Part shown: piece after piece, positions 19,522 through 29,651 of the stretch
Layout of the letters: every line of letters starts with the position of its first letter
How positions within the stretch are numbered: the first letter of the stretch is position 1
Source: Gimesia aquarii
Lineage (GTDB): Bacteria > Planctomycetota > Planctomycetia > Planctomycetales > Planctomycetaceae
Direction of reading: 5' to 3'
Assembly (NCBI RefSeq): GCF_007748195.1
Contig: NZ_CP037920.1
Location: 5,857,800-5,921,799 of the forward strand
Length of the DNA: 64,000 nt
The notes under the pieces: generated by a model
What the model was told of the DNA's origin: nothing
What the model saw: the letters and a program-made list of their open reading frames with translations, nothing else
Databases searched by the model: none
Position numbers and translations under genes: made by a program

Positions 19522-19562
19522 TCAGAAAAAACGGGCCTAAAAAGAGCCGCCTGTTTTTCTGA
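19522..19562 (+). terminator. Rho-independent terminator between tyrA and purL
   Basis: TCAGAAAAA pairs with TTTTTCTGA, continuing after a one-base bulge into CGGGC/GCCTG (one G-U). The stem is about 14 bp, and its A-rich left arm and T-rich right arm suit termination in either direction. It ends about 20 bases before the purL ATG. Confidence 0.8.
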
Positions 19563-19583
19563 CTCGATCAAACCATAATTGGA

Positions 19584-22505
19584 ATGAACATGCTTTGCGA
19601 AGTCGAAATCAAACCTGCCAAAAACCAGAAAGACCGTGAGGGAGCTCGAATCCTTAAAGAGTGCCAAGTCCTTGGTACAAATTCAATTCGTTCGATTCAG
19701 ACGGCACACTCTTATCTTCTGGAAGGTGAATTAGACCAAAACGGGCTGGAAAAAATTGCCCAGTCTCTGCTGTCAGATCCAATTGTGGAAACATTTGAAA
19801 TTCGAGTTCTATCGAGCAATTCCACTGACTTATCAGATCCCGATCAATTACTAAGTGTACTCTTCAAACCAGGAGTCACAGACAATGTCGCCAACAGTGC
19901 ACGGCAAGCGATTCATGACCTGGGTCTCTCTGTTGAAAACGTGGCAACATGTCGCAAATACTGGATCAATTCGGATGCAGCATCTGAAGAAATTGATCGG
20001 ATGGCTGCAAAGGTACTTTCGAATGATGCCATCGAATATGTCGTTCGTGGCCCTCTGAAAATGGATAGTATCAAACTGGGTAGCGAGTATACCTTCGAAC
20101 TGGTCACGGTCCCGATACGTTCGATGAATGACAACCAACTGGAAACACTCAGTCGTGAAGGACAGCTTTACTTAAATTTGACTGAGATGCAAACCATTAA
20201 AAACTACTATGTCGATCAGGGAAAAGATCCCACTGACATTGAGTTGGAAAGTCTCGCTCAAACTTGGAGTGAACACTGTTCGCATAAAACGTTGGCTGGC
20301 CGCATCCATTTTCGCGATGGTGACCGAGACATTCATTTCGAAAATATGCTTAAAGAGACCATCTTTGATGCCACAACTCAAATCCGAAAATCCTTGGGTG
20401 ATCAAGATTGGTGTGTGAGTGTCTTTGCCGACAATGCCGGTGTGATAACATTCGACGACAAACAAGATGTCTGCTTTAAAGTCGAGACGCATAATCACCC
20501 TTCAGCCCTGGAACCCTACGGTGGTGCCAATACCGGGTTAGGTGGAGTAATTCGCGATCCACTGGGAACAGGATTGGGAGGAAAACCAGTTTGTAACACC
20601 GATGTTTTCTGTTTCGCTCCACCTGAAATTTCTTATGAAGATCTTCCTGCTGGCGTCTTGCATCCCAAAGCGGTCGCTACAGGGGTGGTTTCAGGTGTAC
20701 GTGATTATGGAAACCGGATGGGAATTCCCACAGTCAACGGTGCCGTTTACTTTGATGAACGCTATCTCGGGAATCCGCTCGTTTACTGTGGTAACGTTGC
20801 AATGTTACCGGTGGGAAAATCAGCTAAGCAGAAAGTACAACCAGGGCATTATATCGTTGCTGTAGGAGGACGCACTGGCCGAGATGGCATTCATGGAGCC
20901 ACTTTTTCCTCCGCCGAATTGACTTCAGAGAGTGAAACACTCTCCGGAGGCGCCGTACAAATTGGGAATGCGATCACGGAAAAAATGACAATGGACGTCA
21001 TCCTGGAAGCACGAGATAAATCATTATTTTCCGCGATTACTGACTGCGGCGCAGGCGGTTTTAGCAGTGCTGTCGGCGAAATGGGGGAAGATACGGGAGC
21101 GGAAGTCTGGTTGGATCAGTGCCCGTTGAAGTATGCCGGACTTTCTTATACGGAAATTTGGATCTCTGAGGCACAAGAACGAATGGTACTGGCTGTCCCT
21201 CCTGAAAACTGGGAAGAGTTTGAACAAGTCTGTTCGAGCGAAGGGGTTGAAGCATCAATCATCGGAAAATTCACAGATACACATCGACTGGTGCTGAAAT
21301 ACCAGGATCAAGTCGTTGGTGATCTGGAAATGTCCTTTTTACATGATGGACGTCCCCCTGTAATTCGTGATGCAGTCTATAAAACACCTGCATTTATTCC
21401 GTTAACTCCTTCCGAAAAAGAGAACTACACCAAAGATCTAAAATCGATTTTAGGTTCGCTGAATGTCTGCAGCAAAGAATGGATCATTCGCCAGTACGAC
21501 CAGGAAGTCCAGGCTGGTAGTGTGATTAAACCATTGGTGGGGATCCAGAATGATGGCCCCTCAGATGCAGCCGTTGTCCGTCCCGATCTCTCTTCTGTGC
21601 GTGGTCTGGTAATTTCTTGTGGGATGAATCCACGTTATGGAGATTTAAACACACACTGGATGGCGGCATCAGCGATTGATGAAGCGATAAGAAATTGTGT
21701 GGCTGTCGGAGCAGATCCAGAAAAGATTGCGATTCTCGATAATTTCTGCTGGGGAAACACAGACCGTCCAGAAACTCTGGGAAGCCTGGTAGCTGCTGCC
21801 CTTGCCTGTCAGGAATTCTCTATCGCATATGGCTCCCCCTTTATCAGCGGAAAAGACAGCCTATATAACGAGTTTTCATATGAAAACGAACAAGGTGAGA
21901 AAGAAACGGTTGCGATTCCTCCTTCGCTCTTGATTAGTGCCATCGGACAAATTGACAATGTAAGCAAAGCAGTCACGATGGATCTCAAAGCCCCAGGCAA
22001 TCGTATTTTCCTCGTTGGTTCAACTCAGGACGAACTGGGAGGGAGTCACTTTGCTCTCGTGAATCATTTGGAAGGGGGTGACGTTCCGCAGGTCGACAAA
22101 GAACAAGCCCCAGAAGTATTCAAGGCGCTACATGCAGCGATGCAAAAGCAACTAATAAGAAGTTGCCATGATTTAAGTGAAGGAGGCCTGGCAGTCGCAG
22201 CGGCTGAAATGTCGTTTGCAGGTGGGTATGGAATGAAGCTGGATGTCGCTCGACTTCCTGAAGCACTGGAGCTTTCGACTGCCAGCTTACTTTTCTCAGA
22301 AAGTAATACGCGGTTTCTGATTGAAGTTGAGTCAGACAAAATTGAAGCACTACAACCTTGCTTTAATGATTTACCTCTGGTTGAAATTGGTGAAGTTGTC
22401 AGTAGCAGTCAGTTCACTGTCAAAGGGAAATCAGGAAAAACGGTCATTGATGTAGGCTTAGAAGAGCTAAAAGCAGTTTGGAAAAACCCACTGGCCTGGG
22501 ACTGA
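19584..22505 (+). CDS. purL: Phosphoribosylformylglycinamidine synthase PurL with N-terminal PurS-like domains
   Basis: PurL makes FGAM from FGAR, ATP and glutamine-derived ammonia in purine synthesis. At 973 residues it lies between the small type (about 740) and the large type (about 1300). Residues 1-80 ([19 protein letters not shown]) and about 88-160 ([20 protein letters not shown]) both look like PurS domains. The catalytic part starts at about 205 with [14 protein letters not shown] (His near 230), followed by [37 protein letters not shown] and a second half with SGKDSLYNE and [13 protein letters not shown]. No glutaminase domain is present, so a separate PurQ is expected elsewhere. 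The start is the ATG at 19584. Confidence 0.95.
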   Translation: MNMLCEVEIKPAKNQKDREGARILKECQVLGTNSIRSIQTAHSYLLEGELDQNGLEKIAQSLLSDPIVETFEIRVLSSNSTDLSDPDQLLSVLFKPGVTDNVANSARQAIHDLGLSVENVATCRKYWINSDAASEEIDRMAAKVLSNDAIEYVVRGPLKMDSIKLGSEYTFELVTVPIRSMNDNQLETLSREGQLYLNLTEMQTIKNYYVDQGKDPTDIELESLAQTWSEHCSHKTLAGRIHFRDGDRDIHFENMLKETIFDATTQIRKSLGDQDWCVSVFADNAGVITFDDKQDVCFKVETHNHPSALEPYGGANTGLGGVIRDPLGTGLGGKPVCNTDVFCFAPPEISYEDLPAGVLHPKAVATGVVSGVRDYGNRMGIPTVNGAVYFDERYLGNPLVYCGNVAMLPVGKSAKQKVQPGHYIVAVGGRTGRDGIHGATFSSAELTSESETLSGGAVQIGNAITEKMTMDVILEARDKSLFSAITDCGAGGFSSAVGEMGEDTGAEVWLDQCPLKYAGLSYTEIWISEAQERMVLAVPPENWEEFEQVCSSEGVEASIIGKFTDTHRLVLKYQDQVVGDLEMSFLHDGRPPVIRDAVYKTPAFIPLTPSEKENYTKDLKSILGSLNVCSKEWIIRQYDQEVQAGSVIKPLVGIQNDGPSDAAVVRPDLSSVRGLVISCGMNPRYGDLNTHWMAASAIDEAIRNCVAVGADPEKIAILDNFCWGNTDRPETLGSLVAAALACQEFSIAYGSPFISGKDSLYNEFSYENEQGEKETVAIPPSLLISAIGQIDNVSKAVTMDLKAPGNRIFLVGSTQDELGGSHFALVNHLEGGDVPQVDKEQAPEVFKALHAAMQKQLIRSCHDLSEGGLAVAAAEMSFAGGYGMKLDVARLPEALELSTASLLFSESNTRFLIEVESDKIEALQPCFNDLPLVEIGEVVSSSQFTVKGKSGKTVIDVGLEELKAVWKNPLAWD

Positions 22506-22854
22506 TGAATTCAAAAAAACTTTGTGTACAACCTGTATTTTCGATTCAGATATCATTTGCTTTAAACGTTGAAAACACGATCTTCTCAATGATCTCTCCA
22601 AGATACGCTAAAATAAGGCTTTTCCACCTGCCACATGCGAGTAAAATGAGTGAAACACACTAAAATTTTAACGCTGGTAACTTGCATCGAGTTTTGAAGT
22701 AAATCCTTCCTTTTACAGCCCTTCTTCGATTGGAAGGAAACCCCTGTAATTTATTGATTTATGGTCGCAAAGTCCTATCTCAGGCATTACGATAGAGTTA
22801 ACGGAACTATCTGCGCCCTGCAGTGTTTACCTTTGTAGAAAGGTGTTAAAACGG
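22506..22854. other. Promoter region of the moxR operon
   Basis: This is the only long gap before an 18.5-kb run of plus-strand genes, so it should hold that operon's main promoter. I see a ribosome site GAAAGGTG just before the moxR ATG and a short CCTTCC...GGAAGG pairing at about 22705-22740. No convincing -35/-10 pair is present. A 52-codon frame overlapping the purL stop is discussed among the rejected items. Confidence 0.4.
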
Positions 22855-23931
22855 ATGTCGGAAACGAATCATCATACAAATGACTCTCATGAATTCGAGA
22901 TTACTCAGGAATCGATCGATAAGCTTAGTTCTGCCTATCAACAGATTCATGGGCAGATGTCGAAAGTTATCGTTGGACAGGATCAAGTCGTAGAACAACT
23001 CCTGATTGCCCTTTTTAGTCGAGGTCATTGTTTGCTTGAAGGTGTCCCCGGTCTGGCTAAAACACTGATGATCAGTACTTTGGCACAAAGTCTGTCGATG
23101 TCGTTTAGCCGCATCCAATTCACCCCGGACTTGATGCCCGCAGATATCACGGGAACAGACGTCTTACAGGAAAATCGAGAAACAGGCGAACGAGAGTTTC
23201 GATTCATCCCGGGCCCCTTATTTCATAATGTTATTCTGGCAGACGAAATTAACCGCACGCCTCCCAAGACACAGGCTGCCTTACTGGAGGCCATGCAGGA
23301 ACACCAAGTCAGTGTCGGCCAGACGCGGCACGTACTCAGTGATCCGTTTTTTGTATTAGCTACGCAAAATCCCATCGAACAAGAAGGTACCTATTCGTTG
23401 CCGGAAGCTCAACAAGACCGCTTTATGTTTAAAGTCTATGTACGATATCCTACATTTGAAGAAGAACGCCAAATAGCCAGACAAACAACTTCTGCGACAA
23501 ATGAAAAAATTGAGCATGTATTAAATGCAGTAGATGTTCTGGAGATCCAAAAAATCGTCCGTCAAGTTCCTGTTTCAGACCACGTGATTGATTACGCTTT
23601 GGCGCTAGTCAGGCAAACCAGAGTGAATGAGCCAGGTACTCCCGATTTCATCAACGAATGGCTCAGCTGGGGTGCCGGGCCCCGCGCTGTACAAAATCTG
23701 TTATTAGGCGGAAAAACAAGAGCATTACTGAATGGTCATACGCACGTCTCTACTGAAGATATCAGCGCTTTAGCGGCACCTGTATTACGACATCGAATCG
23801 TAACGAACTTCTCAGCCGAGTCGGAAGGAATTTCTTCAGATCGTGTAATTGAGAGACTGATTGATGAGACTCCGTCTAAGGAAGGCGAACTGACGAGTGA
23901 CCCAAGATTACAGAAAATATTTGCTGCCTGA
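22855..23931 (+). CDS. moxR: MoxR-family AAA+ ATPase
   Basis: The ATG at 22855 is preceded by AAAGGTG at good spacing; the alternative GTG at 22843 overlaps that site. The 358-residue protein has Walker A GVPGLAKT (about 63-70), Walker [23 protein letters not shown] (about 126), the sensor segment [23 protein letters not shown] and the MoxR lid domain with WGAGPRAVQ. MoxR ATPases act as chaperones that assemble or activate partner complexes, usually with the DUF58 and VWA proteins encoded next to them, as here. It begins the long envelope operon and overlaps the DUF58 gene by 35 bases. Confidence 0.93.
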   Translation: MSETNHHTNDSHEFEITQESIDKLSSAYQQIHGQMSKVIVGQDQVVEQLLIALFSRGHCLLEGVPGLAKTLMISTLAQSLSMSFSRIQFTPDLMPADITGTDVLQENRETGEREFRFIPGPLFHNVILADEINRTPPKTQAALLEAMQEHQVSVGQTRHVLSDPFFVLATQNPIEQEGTYSLPEAQQDRFMFKVYVRYPTFEEERQIARQTTSATNEKIEHVLNAVDVLEIQKIVRQVPVSDHVIDYALALVRQTRVNEPGTPDFINEWLSWGAGPRAVQNLLLGGKTRALLNGHTHVSTEDISALAAPVLRHRIVTNFSAESEGISSDRVIERLIDETPSKEGELTSDPRLQKIFAA

Positions 23932-24808
23932 AGCAATTTCCCGAATTTCTCGATTGGAAATTCGGGCACGTTCAATTGTCGAAGGGTTCCTGTCTGGATT
24001 GCACCGTAGTCCTTTTTTTGGTCAATCGGTGGAATTTGCTCAGCACCGTGAGTACGCACCTGGAGATGATGCGCGAAATATTGACTGGAAGGTCTGGTCA
24101 AAAACAGACAAATACTACATTAAACAATACGAAGAAGACACAAATTTAAGAACGACATTATTGGTTGATGTCAGTGAGTCGATGCAGTTTGGTACAGGTC
24201 CACTCAATAAGTATGAATATGGCTGTACCGCGGCTGCCGCTCTGGCATATCTTCTGTTGAAGCAACAAGATGCAGTTGGTTTGATTACATTTGATGATGC
24301 CATTCGTTCCAAAGTTCAGGCATTAAGCAAGCGAAACCACCTAAATGCCTTGCTCACTGCACTGGCAACAGAAAAACCTGCTCAAAAAACTGACATTTTC
24401 GACGTATTAAAAGAAGTCGCCGAAACTCGGTCTAAAAAAGGAACCATCGTTCTCATTTCCGACCTGTTTGTGAATCGGGAAAGCCTGTTTAAAGGCTTAA
24501 GACTATTACAATATCGGGGACACGATGTGATGTTGTTGCATATTCTAGATGACGAGGAACTCGATTTCAGTTATGCAGGTACAACTCGCTTTGAAGGGAT
24601 GGAAGAGACCGGAGAACTTGTATGTGATCCTCGTTCTTTAAGAGAGGGTTACCTCGACGCAATGCATGATTTTTTAAATGAAATCAGAAGGCGTTGTGCC
24701 AAAAATAAATTTGACTATCAAACAATACGAACCAGTGAATATTTAGACGCAGCTTTAGCACATTATCTCAACCATCGAATTGGTATGCAACAATCCATTA
24801 GACAATAA
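23897..24808 (+). CDS. DUF58 domain protein, MoxR partner
   Basis: This 303-residue soluble protein begins at a GTG inside the end of moxR, implying translational coupling. The N-terminal segment [21 protein letters not shown] and the block [20 protein letters not shown] (about 50-70) are diagnostic of DUF58. The second half has a von Willebrand A-like fold with a MIDAS-type DVSESM (about 92-97) and ISDLF. DUF58 proteins are obligate genomic partners of MoxR and are thought to be regulated by or to regulate VWA membrane proteins; the molecular task is unknown. Unlike many homologues it has no N-terminal membrane pair. Confidence 0.9.
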   Translation: MTQDYRKYLLPEAISRISRLEIRARSIVEGFLSGLHRSPFFGQSVEFAQHREYAPGDDARNIDWKVWSKTDKYYIKQYEEDTNLRTTLLVDVSESMQFGTGPLNKYEYGCTAAAALAYLLLKQQDAVGLITFDDAIRSKVQALSKRNHLNALLTALATEKPAQKTDIFDVLKEVAETRSKKGTIVLISDLFVNRESLFKGLRLLQYRGHDVMLLHILDDEELDFSYAGTTRFEGMEETGELVCDPRSLREGYLDAMHDFLNEIRRRCAKNKFDYQTIRTSEYLDAALAHYLNHRIGMQQSIRQ

Positions 24809-24867
24809 GCACTCCCTCAACTTCAGACCTTAACAAGCTTTAACTCAATTAACTGATAACGCATTTT

Positions 24868-27135
24868 ATGGAAACATGGTTAACACAACATTTTGTGAAT
24901 TCCACGCTGGTCTACGCCGGTGCGTTGATGGTTGCTGCGCCTATTATCATTCATTTAATAAATCGCTTTCAATACAAACGTGTTCAATTTGCAGCAATGG
25001 AATTTCTGTTGCAAAGCCAGCAGACGAATCAAAGGAGAGTATTGCTCGAACAATTACTACTCTTGTTGCTACGAATTCTGCTGATTATTTGCCTATTATT
25101 ATTGATTGCGCGACTGATTCTCGATCCTAATCAATTATCAATGTTTCGTGGTGCTAAATCACATCATGTAATCGTATTGGATGATAGTGGTTCGATGCAA
25201 AGTATCTGGGGGGAGCAAACTGCTTTTAATGAAGGTCTACAGGTGATTCGTAAAATTGTGGCAGAAGGAACGAATCGCCCTAACACAGAAAAATTATCTC
25301 TGATCGTACTCTCTCGTGCTGATGCACCACTTTTTTTACAAAGAGACATTAATGAAGAACTCATCAATGAACTGGATGCAAAGCTGACTAACCTTACCTG
25401 TTCACACCAGAGCCTCGATCTGAATCAAGGCTTAGAGACGGCTGCGGACTTGCTCAATGAAGACCGTGCTGTGATTAAAACTCTCCATTTGATTTCTGAT
25501 TTCAGAAAGTCAGACTGGCAGGATAAAAAAGGAATTGCCTCCACCATCGAAGAATTCAGTAATGATGACATTGCCATTAATTTAATTAAAACGGTCCCCG
25601 ATTCTCAACCGAATCTGGCAATTACCGAACTTTCTGGCGCAACAGAAATGGCTGCCGTTGATATTCCTCTGCGTTTAAAAGTCAGGATCAAAAATTTAGG
25701 CGATCAGGTCGCAGAAAATGTGCGGGTTGCCGCATTTGTTGATAATAACAAGCTACCAATGAGTATTGTCTTTGACAAAATTGAAGCGGGAAGTGAAATC
25801 TCCCAAGACTTTGACGTTGTTTTTAATAAGCCCCATTTACATCAAGTCAAAGTCAGTCTGACAAATGATGTGCTTGCCGGCGATAATGAACGATTTCTGG
25901 CCATTAATGTCAAACCTTCAAATCCCGTATTGATCATTGATGGTAATCCCTCTGGTAACGAGTGGATATATATTCAAACGGCGATTGCCCCCGATATTGC
26001 GACAACTGGATTTGCACCTTCAGTTGAAAGTTTAGACTATCTTCGCAGACATCCCTTAAATCAATTTAAAAATATTTATCTACTGAATGTTGCCGAGCTT
26101 CCACTCGATGCGATCACTCCTTTAGAAGAGTTCGTCTCTGCAGGTGGAGGCTTAATCTGGTTTGTTGGCCCTTCAATCCAACCAGACTTTTATAACGATA
26201 AACTATATAAAAATGGGAATGGACTCTTTCCCGCCCCGCTAGAACCATCGCCTCGAGAGTTACCGGCGCGAGAAACCAATTCCACTGTGGATATGCAAGT
26301 CAGTGATCACCCTCTCTTTTCCGTATTTGCAGGTCAGGACAATCCACTCATTGAAGCAGTCACGATCTCAAAATATTTCCCTCTTTCACAGAGATGGCTG
26401 CAAACAAAATCACAAAATGCATCGGGCGTTAATGTGATTGCCACTCTTAGAAATCAAGAACCATTTATCATTGAACATCGGTTTGGTAAAGGGCGAATTA
26501 TCACTTGTCTAACATCAGCAGGTCCCTTACTTTCGAATGAAGGCGAACCCTGGAACTCCTGGGCACTCAACCCGAGCTATATTGTGTTTCAATTGGAATT
26601 GCAAAAATACCTGGTCCAATCTCAATCCCACGAACAAGCAGAAATTGTTGGCGATCCGATTGCATTTTCTCTCGACGCCTCGTTGTACTCTGATGAGATT
26701 CAAATCCAGACACCCACTTCCGAGGGCGAAAGAACCATCAGGCTCAAAGCGTCACCTAAACAAATCACAGATGCGACACAGAGTGGTTTATTACAGTTAA
26801 TAACGACTTACCGAGAAACAGATCAGCCCGGTGTCTATTCCGTACAATTGAAACGACAAGATCAAACAATTGAACAAAAAATGTACGCGTATAACTTCCC
26901 AGTGACAGAAAGTAATCTGGAGTTGACAGCTTCGGATGACTTAATCAAACAGCTTGGAAATAATCCACAAATCCAAATTCAGGAACCGGGAGAGTTCCAA
27001 TGGATTCAAGGGCAGGAAGCAGGTCGGGAAATCACCAATACTATTTTAATACTCCTGTTTCTTTTACTAATCTGTGAACAGCTATTGGCATACAGGTTAA
27101 GCTATCATCCTAAAGTAGCGGGTGCTGTAGCATGA
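24868..27135 (+). CDS. BatA-like VWA membrane protein with N-terminal double TM
   Basis: The protein has 755 residues. The N-terminus is the typical BatA-type double membrane domain: TM at about 13-32 ending in HLINRFQYKRVQFAAMEFL, then TM at about 60-85. A VWA domain follows with the metal-ion site DDSGSMQ (about 104-110). The middle has a CARDB-like beta domain (LRLKVRIKNLGDQVAENVRV) and a glutamine-amidotransferase-like fold (about 350-450, VLIIDGNPSGNEW, SAGGGLIWFVG). One membrane helix lies near the C-terminus (about 722-742). It shares an ATGA overlap with the next gene. By family it works with MoxR/DUF58 at the inner membrane; its ligand is unknown. Confidence 0.88.
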   Translation: METWLTQHFVNSTLVYAGALMVAAPIIIHLINRFQYKRVQFAAMEFLLQSQQTNQRRVLLEQLLLLLLRILLIICLLLLIARLILDPNQLSMFRGAKSHHVIVLDDSGSMQSIWGEQTAFNEGLQVIRKIVAEGTNRPNTEKLSLIVLSRADAPLFLQRDINEELINELDAKLTNLTCSHQSLDLNQGLETAADLLNEDRAVIKTLHLISDFRKSDWQDKKGIASTIEEFSNDDIAINLIKTVPDSQPNLAITELSGATEMAAVDIPLRLKVRIKNLGDQVAENVRVAAFVDNNKLPMSIVFDKIEAGSEISQDFDVVFNKPHLHQVKVSLTNDVLAGDNERFLAINVKPSNPVLIIDGNPSGNEWIYIQTAIAPDIATTGFAPSVESLDYLRRHPLNQFKNIYLLNVAELPLDAITPLEEFVSAGGGLIWFVGPSIQPDFYNDKLYKNGNGLFPAPLEPSPRELPARETNSTVDMQVSDHPLFSVFAGQDNPLIEAVTISKYFPLSQRWLQTKSQNASGVNVIATLRNQEPFIIEHRFGKGRIITCLTSAGPLLSNEGEPWNSWALNPSYIVFQLELQKYLVQSQSHEQAEIVGDPIAFSLDASLYSDEIQIQTPTSEGERTIRLKASPKQITDATQSGLLQLITTYRETDQPGVYSVQLKRQDQTIEQKMYAYNFPVTESNLELTASDDLIKQLGNNPQIQIQEPGEFQWIQGQEAGREITNTILILLFLLLICEQLLAYRLSYHPKVAGAVA

Positions 27136-29591
27136 GTTTTTTTTCTCTCATTCCTGATTCATTGATCTTGGCTGTAGACGAAACAACTGCGTTTCGTTCG
27201 ATCGAGTATGATACGCCCGAATCAGGCTGGGGGTGGATGCTATTACTTTCTGGCCTGATTTTTGTTCTGGTTCTCTCTTTCCGAACTTCCTGGAAAGACT
27301 CTTTCCAGCTCTCTCTTCCCTGGCGTTGCTGGTTAATTGGATTGAGACTCAGCGTATTAGTCGCTTTGATGATCATCGTGTTCAATCCACATGAACGAAC
27401 TCAGAAAATGTCATTTCGTCCATCGCGGGTGGCGGTTTTGATTGATACCTCGCTCTCGATGCGGCATCCAAATCAACAAATTCCTGTGAATTCAAGCTCA
27501 CCCGCCAATCGTACTGTTCCCAGTCGTATGCAGGCTGTGGAAAAACTACTGTCTGAATCACCATTAATTACAGATTTGCAAAAAAAACATCAGGTCAGCG
27601 TTTATACATTCGATCAAAACTTAACTGGGCCACATCATGTCTTTCAAAGAGAACAAGCTACGGATATAGCGATTAACCAAAATCTCGAGCCTAATACCCA
27701 AAGGAAAACGACATCCCAAATCGATTGGAACAGCCTCTTGCAACCTCAAGGACTGGAGACAAGATTAGGAGAATTACTGGGACAGTTAATTCGAGAGATC
27801 AATGGGCCTACGCTCTCAGGGATCATAATTGCCACGGATGGTGCTTCGAACGCAGGTACTGATTTACTTAGTGCTAATGAAACAGCAAAGGAGTCAAAGG
27901 TTCGCCTGATCACACTCGGCGTCGGGAGTCCCACGAAACCAGCGAATGTACAAGTCTCGAAAATTATTGCTCCCACAGACGTGCAATTTGGTGACAGTTT
28001 CGAAATCACTGCACTCCTGCAAGCAGTCGGAATGCCGGGCAAAAACATTACAGTTGAATTATTGAAAAAATTAGAAGGAGAAGCACAGCCTACAGTCGTT
28101 GAGTCGCGCGATATTCTCCTGCCCACAGAAGAAGGTTTGCCTCTTGATGTGAAATTTGAACGCATCCCCAGCGAAGAAGGTGAAATCAGTTATGTGATTC
28201 GAGTGCGGGGAAATCAACTGGTACAAGATGCCAATGCAATGGACAATGAGCTGGAACATTCAGTCAATGTTTTCAGTCGTCCAACAAAAGTGCTGATTAT
28301 AGCCGGCGGGCCAATGCGTGACTACCGTTTTGCACGCACGATGCTCTTTCGACATCCTTCTATCAAGTCAGATGTCTGGTTGCAAACAGCGTCTCCTGGT
28401 GTCACTCAGGATGCCGACCAGATGTTATTTGAATTCCCAGAACGAACCGCATTGTTTGAGTATGACGTGATACTTGCCTTCGATGTGAATTGGGAACTGC
28501 TTTCACAGGAACAAATGCAAACTTTGAATGAATGGGTTGCAACCGGAGGCGGGGGAATTGCTCTGGTTGCCGGCGATGTATACACACCTAAACTTGCCCG
28601 GGATATTGAACGATTTGAACCAATTCTCGACCTATATCCCGTAGCCATCAACTCATTTGTGCGTGATTACCTTGATGAAGAAGCGACTCAAATCCGCAGA
28701 ATTGAGTGGACTCAAGCAGGCTTGGATATCGGTTCTCTCATGTTGACCGATGATCCGGCGACGTCCAAACAGTTATGGGAAAATTTCCCTGGTATGTACC
28801 GGTGCTATCCTTCTAATGGTGCCAAAGCTGCCGCTACCGTCTATGCCTATTTCCCTGACCCCAAAACACAGACTGAATTCGGTTTCCCAATATTGATGGC
28901 ATCCCAATATTATGGCGAAGGTCGTTGCTTTTATCTGGGTAGCCCGGAACTTTGGCGTCTACGATCGATTGAAGAAGATTACTATGATCGTTTCTGGACG
29001 AAGCTTATCAGGAATATCGGGCAAGGGCGTACCAAAAGAGGTACCAAACGAGGCACATTAGTTTTAGAACGAGATGAATACTTACTTGGTCAAACTGTTT
29101 CTGTGCGTGCGAGATTACTCAATCCTGAATTTAAGCCTTTGATTCAGGAGTCTGTACCTATGGAAGTAACCGATCCACGTGGAAGACCTTTAGTTCCTAA
29201 TTTATTATTAATGCATGATCGAAACCGGCCAGGAGAGTATTTCACGAGTTTCCGCGCGAGTCTTGCAGGGAAATATCGCTTCAAAATCATCGTTCCCAAT
29301 TCGAAAGGACAAACTGTAGAAGGAAACCTCTCAGTTTTACTTCCCCGACTGGAAGATGAATCTTTGAGCCAAAATGTGAAAGGACTCAAAGAATTGACCC
29401 TCGATACGGGCGGTACTTATCTTGCCATTGATGAAGCAGCACAGATTCCGGCACTCTTACCTGATCTGGGGGAAGAGTTTTTAGTAGACGAACGCCTGAA
29501 AACCCTCTGGGATCAACAATGGGTTTTCTTTCTGTTAGCCGGACTTTTGGCAACAGAGTGGCTTACTAGAAAGCTATTTAAATTGTCATAA
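27132..29591 (+). CDS. Second VWA/glutamine-amidotransferase-like membrane protein
   Basis: This 819-residue protein starts in an ATGA overlap with the preceding VWA gene. Two membrane segments (about 34-54 and 65-83) precede a VWA domain with MIDAS residues DTSLSM (about 105-110) and TDGASNAG. It continues with a beta-rich region, a GATase1-like domain (VLIIAGGPMRDYRFAR at about 388-403; GGGGIALVAGD near 472), a further beta-sandwich and a final membrane helix (about 795-812). No GATase catalytic Cys is apparent, which is usual for this branch. It is a paralogue in layout of the 24868-27135 product, and the two may form a heteromer. Confidence 0.85.
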   Translation: MSFFSLIPDSLILAVDETTAFRSIEYDTPESGWGWMLLLSGLIFVLVLSFRTSWKDSFQLSLPWRCWLIGLRLSVLVALMIIVFNPHERTQKMSFRPSRVAVLIDTSLSMRHPNQQIPVNSSSPANRTVPSRMQAVEKLLSESPLITDLQKKHQVSVYTFDQNLTGPHHVFQREQATDIAINQNLEPNTQRKTTSQIDWNSLLQPQGLETRLGELLGQLIREINGPTLSGIIIATDGASNAGTDLLSANETAKESKVRLITLGVGSPTKPANVQVSKIIAPTDVQFGDSFEITALLQAVGMPGKNITVELLKKLEGEAQPTVVESRDILLPTEEGLPLDVKFERIPSEEGEISYVIRVRGNQLVQDANAMDNELEHSVNVFSRPTKVLIIAGGPMRDYRFARTMLFRHPSIKSDVWLQTASPGVTQDADQMLFEFPERTALFEYDVILAFDVNWELLSQEQMQTLNEWVATGGGGIALVAGDVYTPKLARDIERFEPILDLYPVAINSFVRDYLDEEATQIRRIEWTQAGLDIGSLMLTDDPATSKQLWENFPGMYRCYPSNGAKAAATVYAYFPDPKTQTEFGFPILMASQYYGEGRCFYLGSPELWRLRSIEEDYYDRFWTKLIRNIGQGRTKRGTKRGTLVLERDEYLLGQTVSVRARLLNPEFKPLIQESVPMEVTDPRGRPLVPNLLLMHDRNRPGEYFTSFRASLAGKYRFKIIVPNSKGQTVEGNLSVLLPRLEDESLSQNVKGLKELTLDTGGTYLAIDEAAQIPALLPDLGEEFLVDERLKTLWDQQWVFFLLAGLLATEWLTRKLFKLS

Positions 29592-29651
29592 ATACCACTC
29601 GTTATAAAAGATAATTAGTTTAACTCAATCACGTCAGCGTTAAGTAAACGA

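Noticed and set aside
22505-22663. 52-codon frame whose ATG overlaps the purL stop (TGATG)
   Set aside because: The geometry suits coupling, but the product has no recognisable feature and its composition looks random. Conservation would be needed to accept it.
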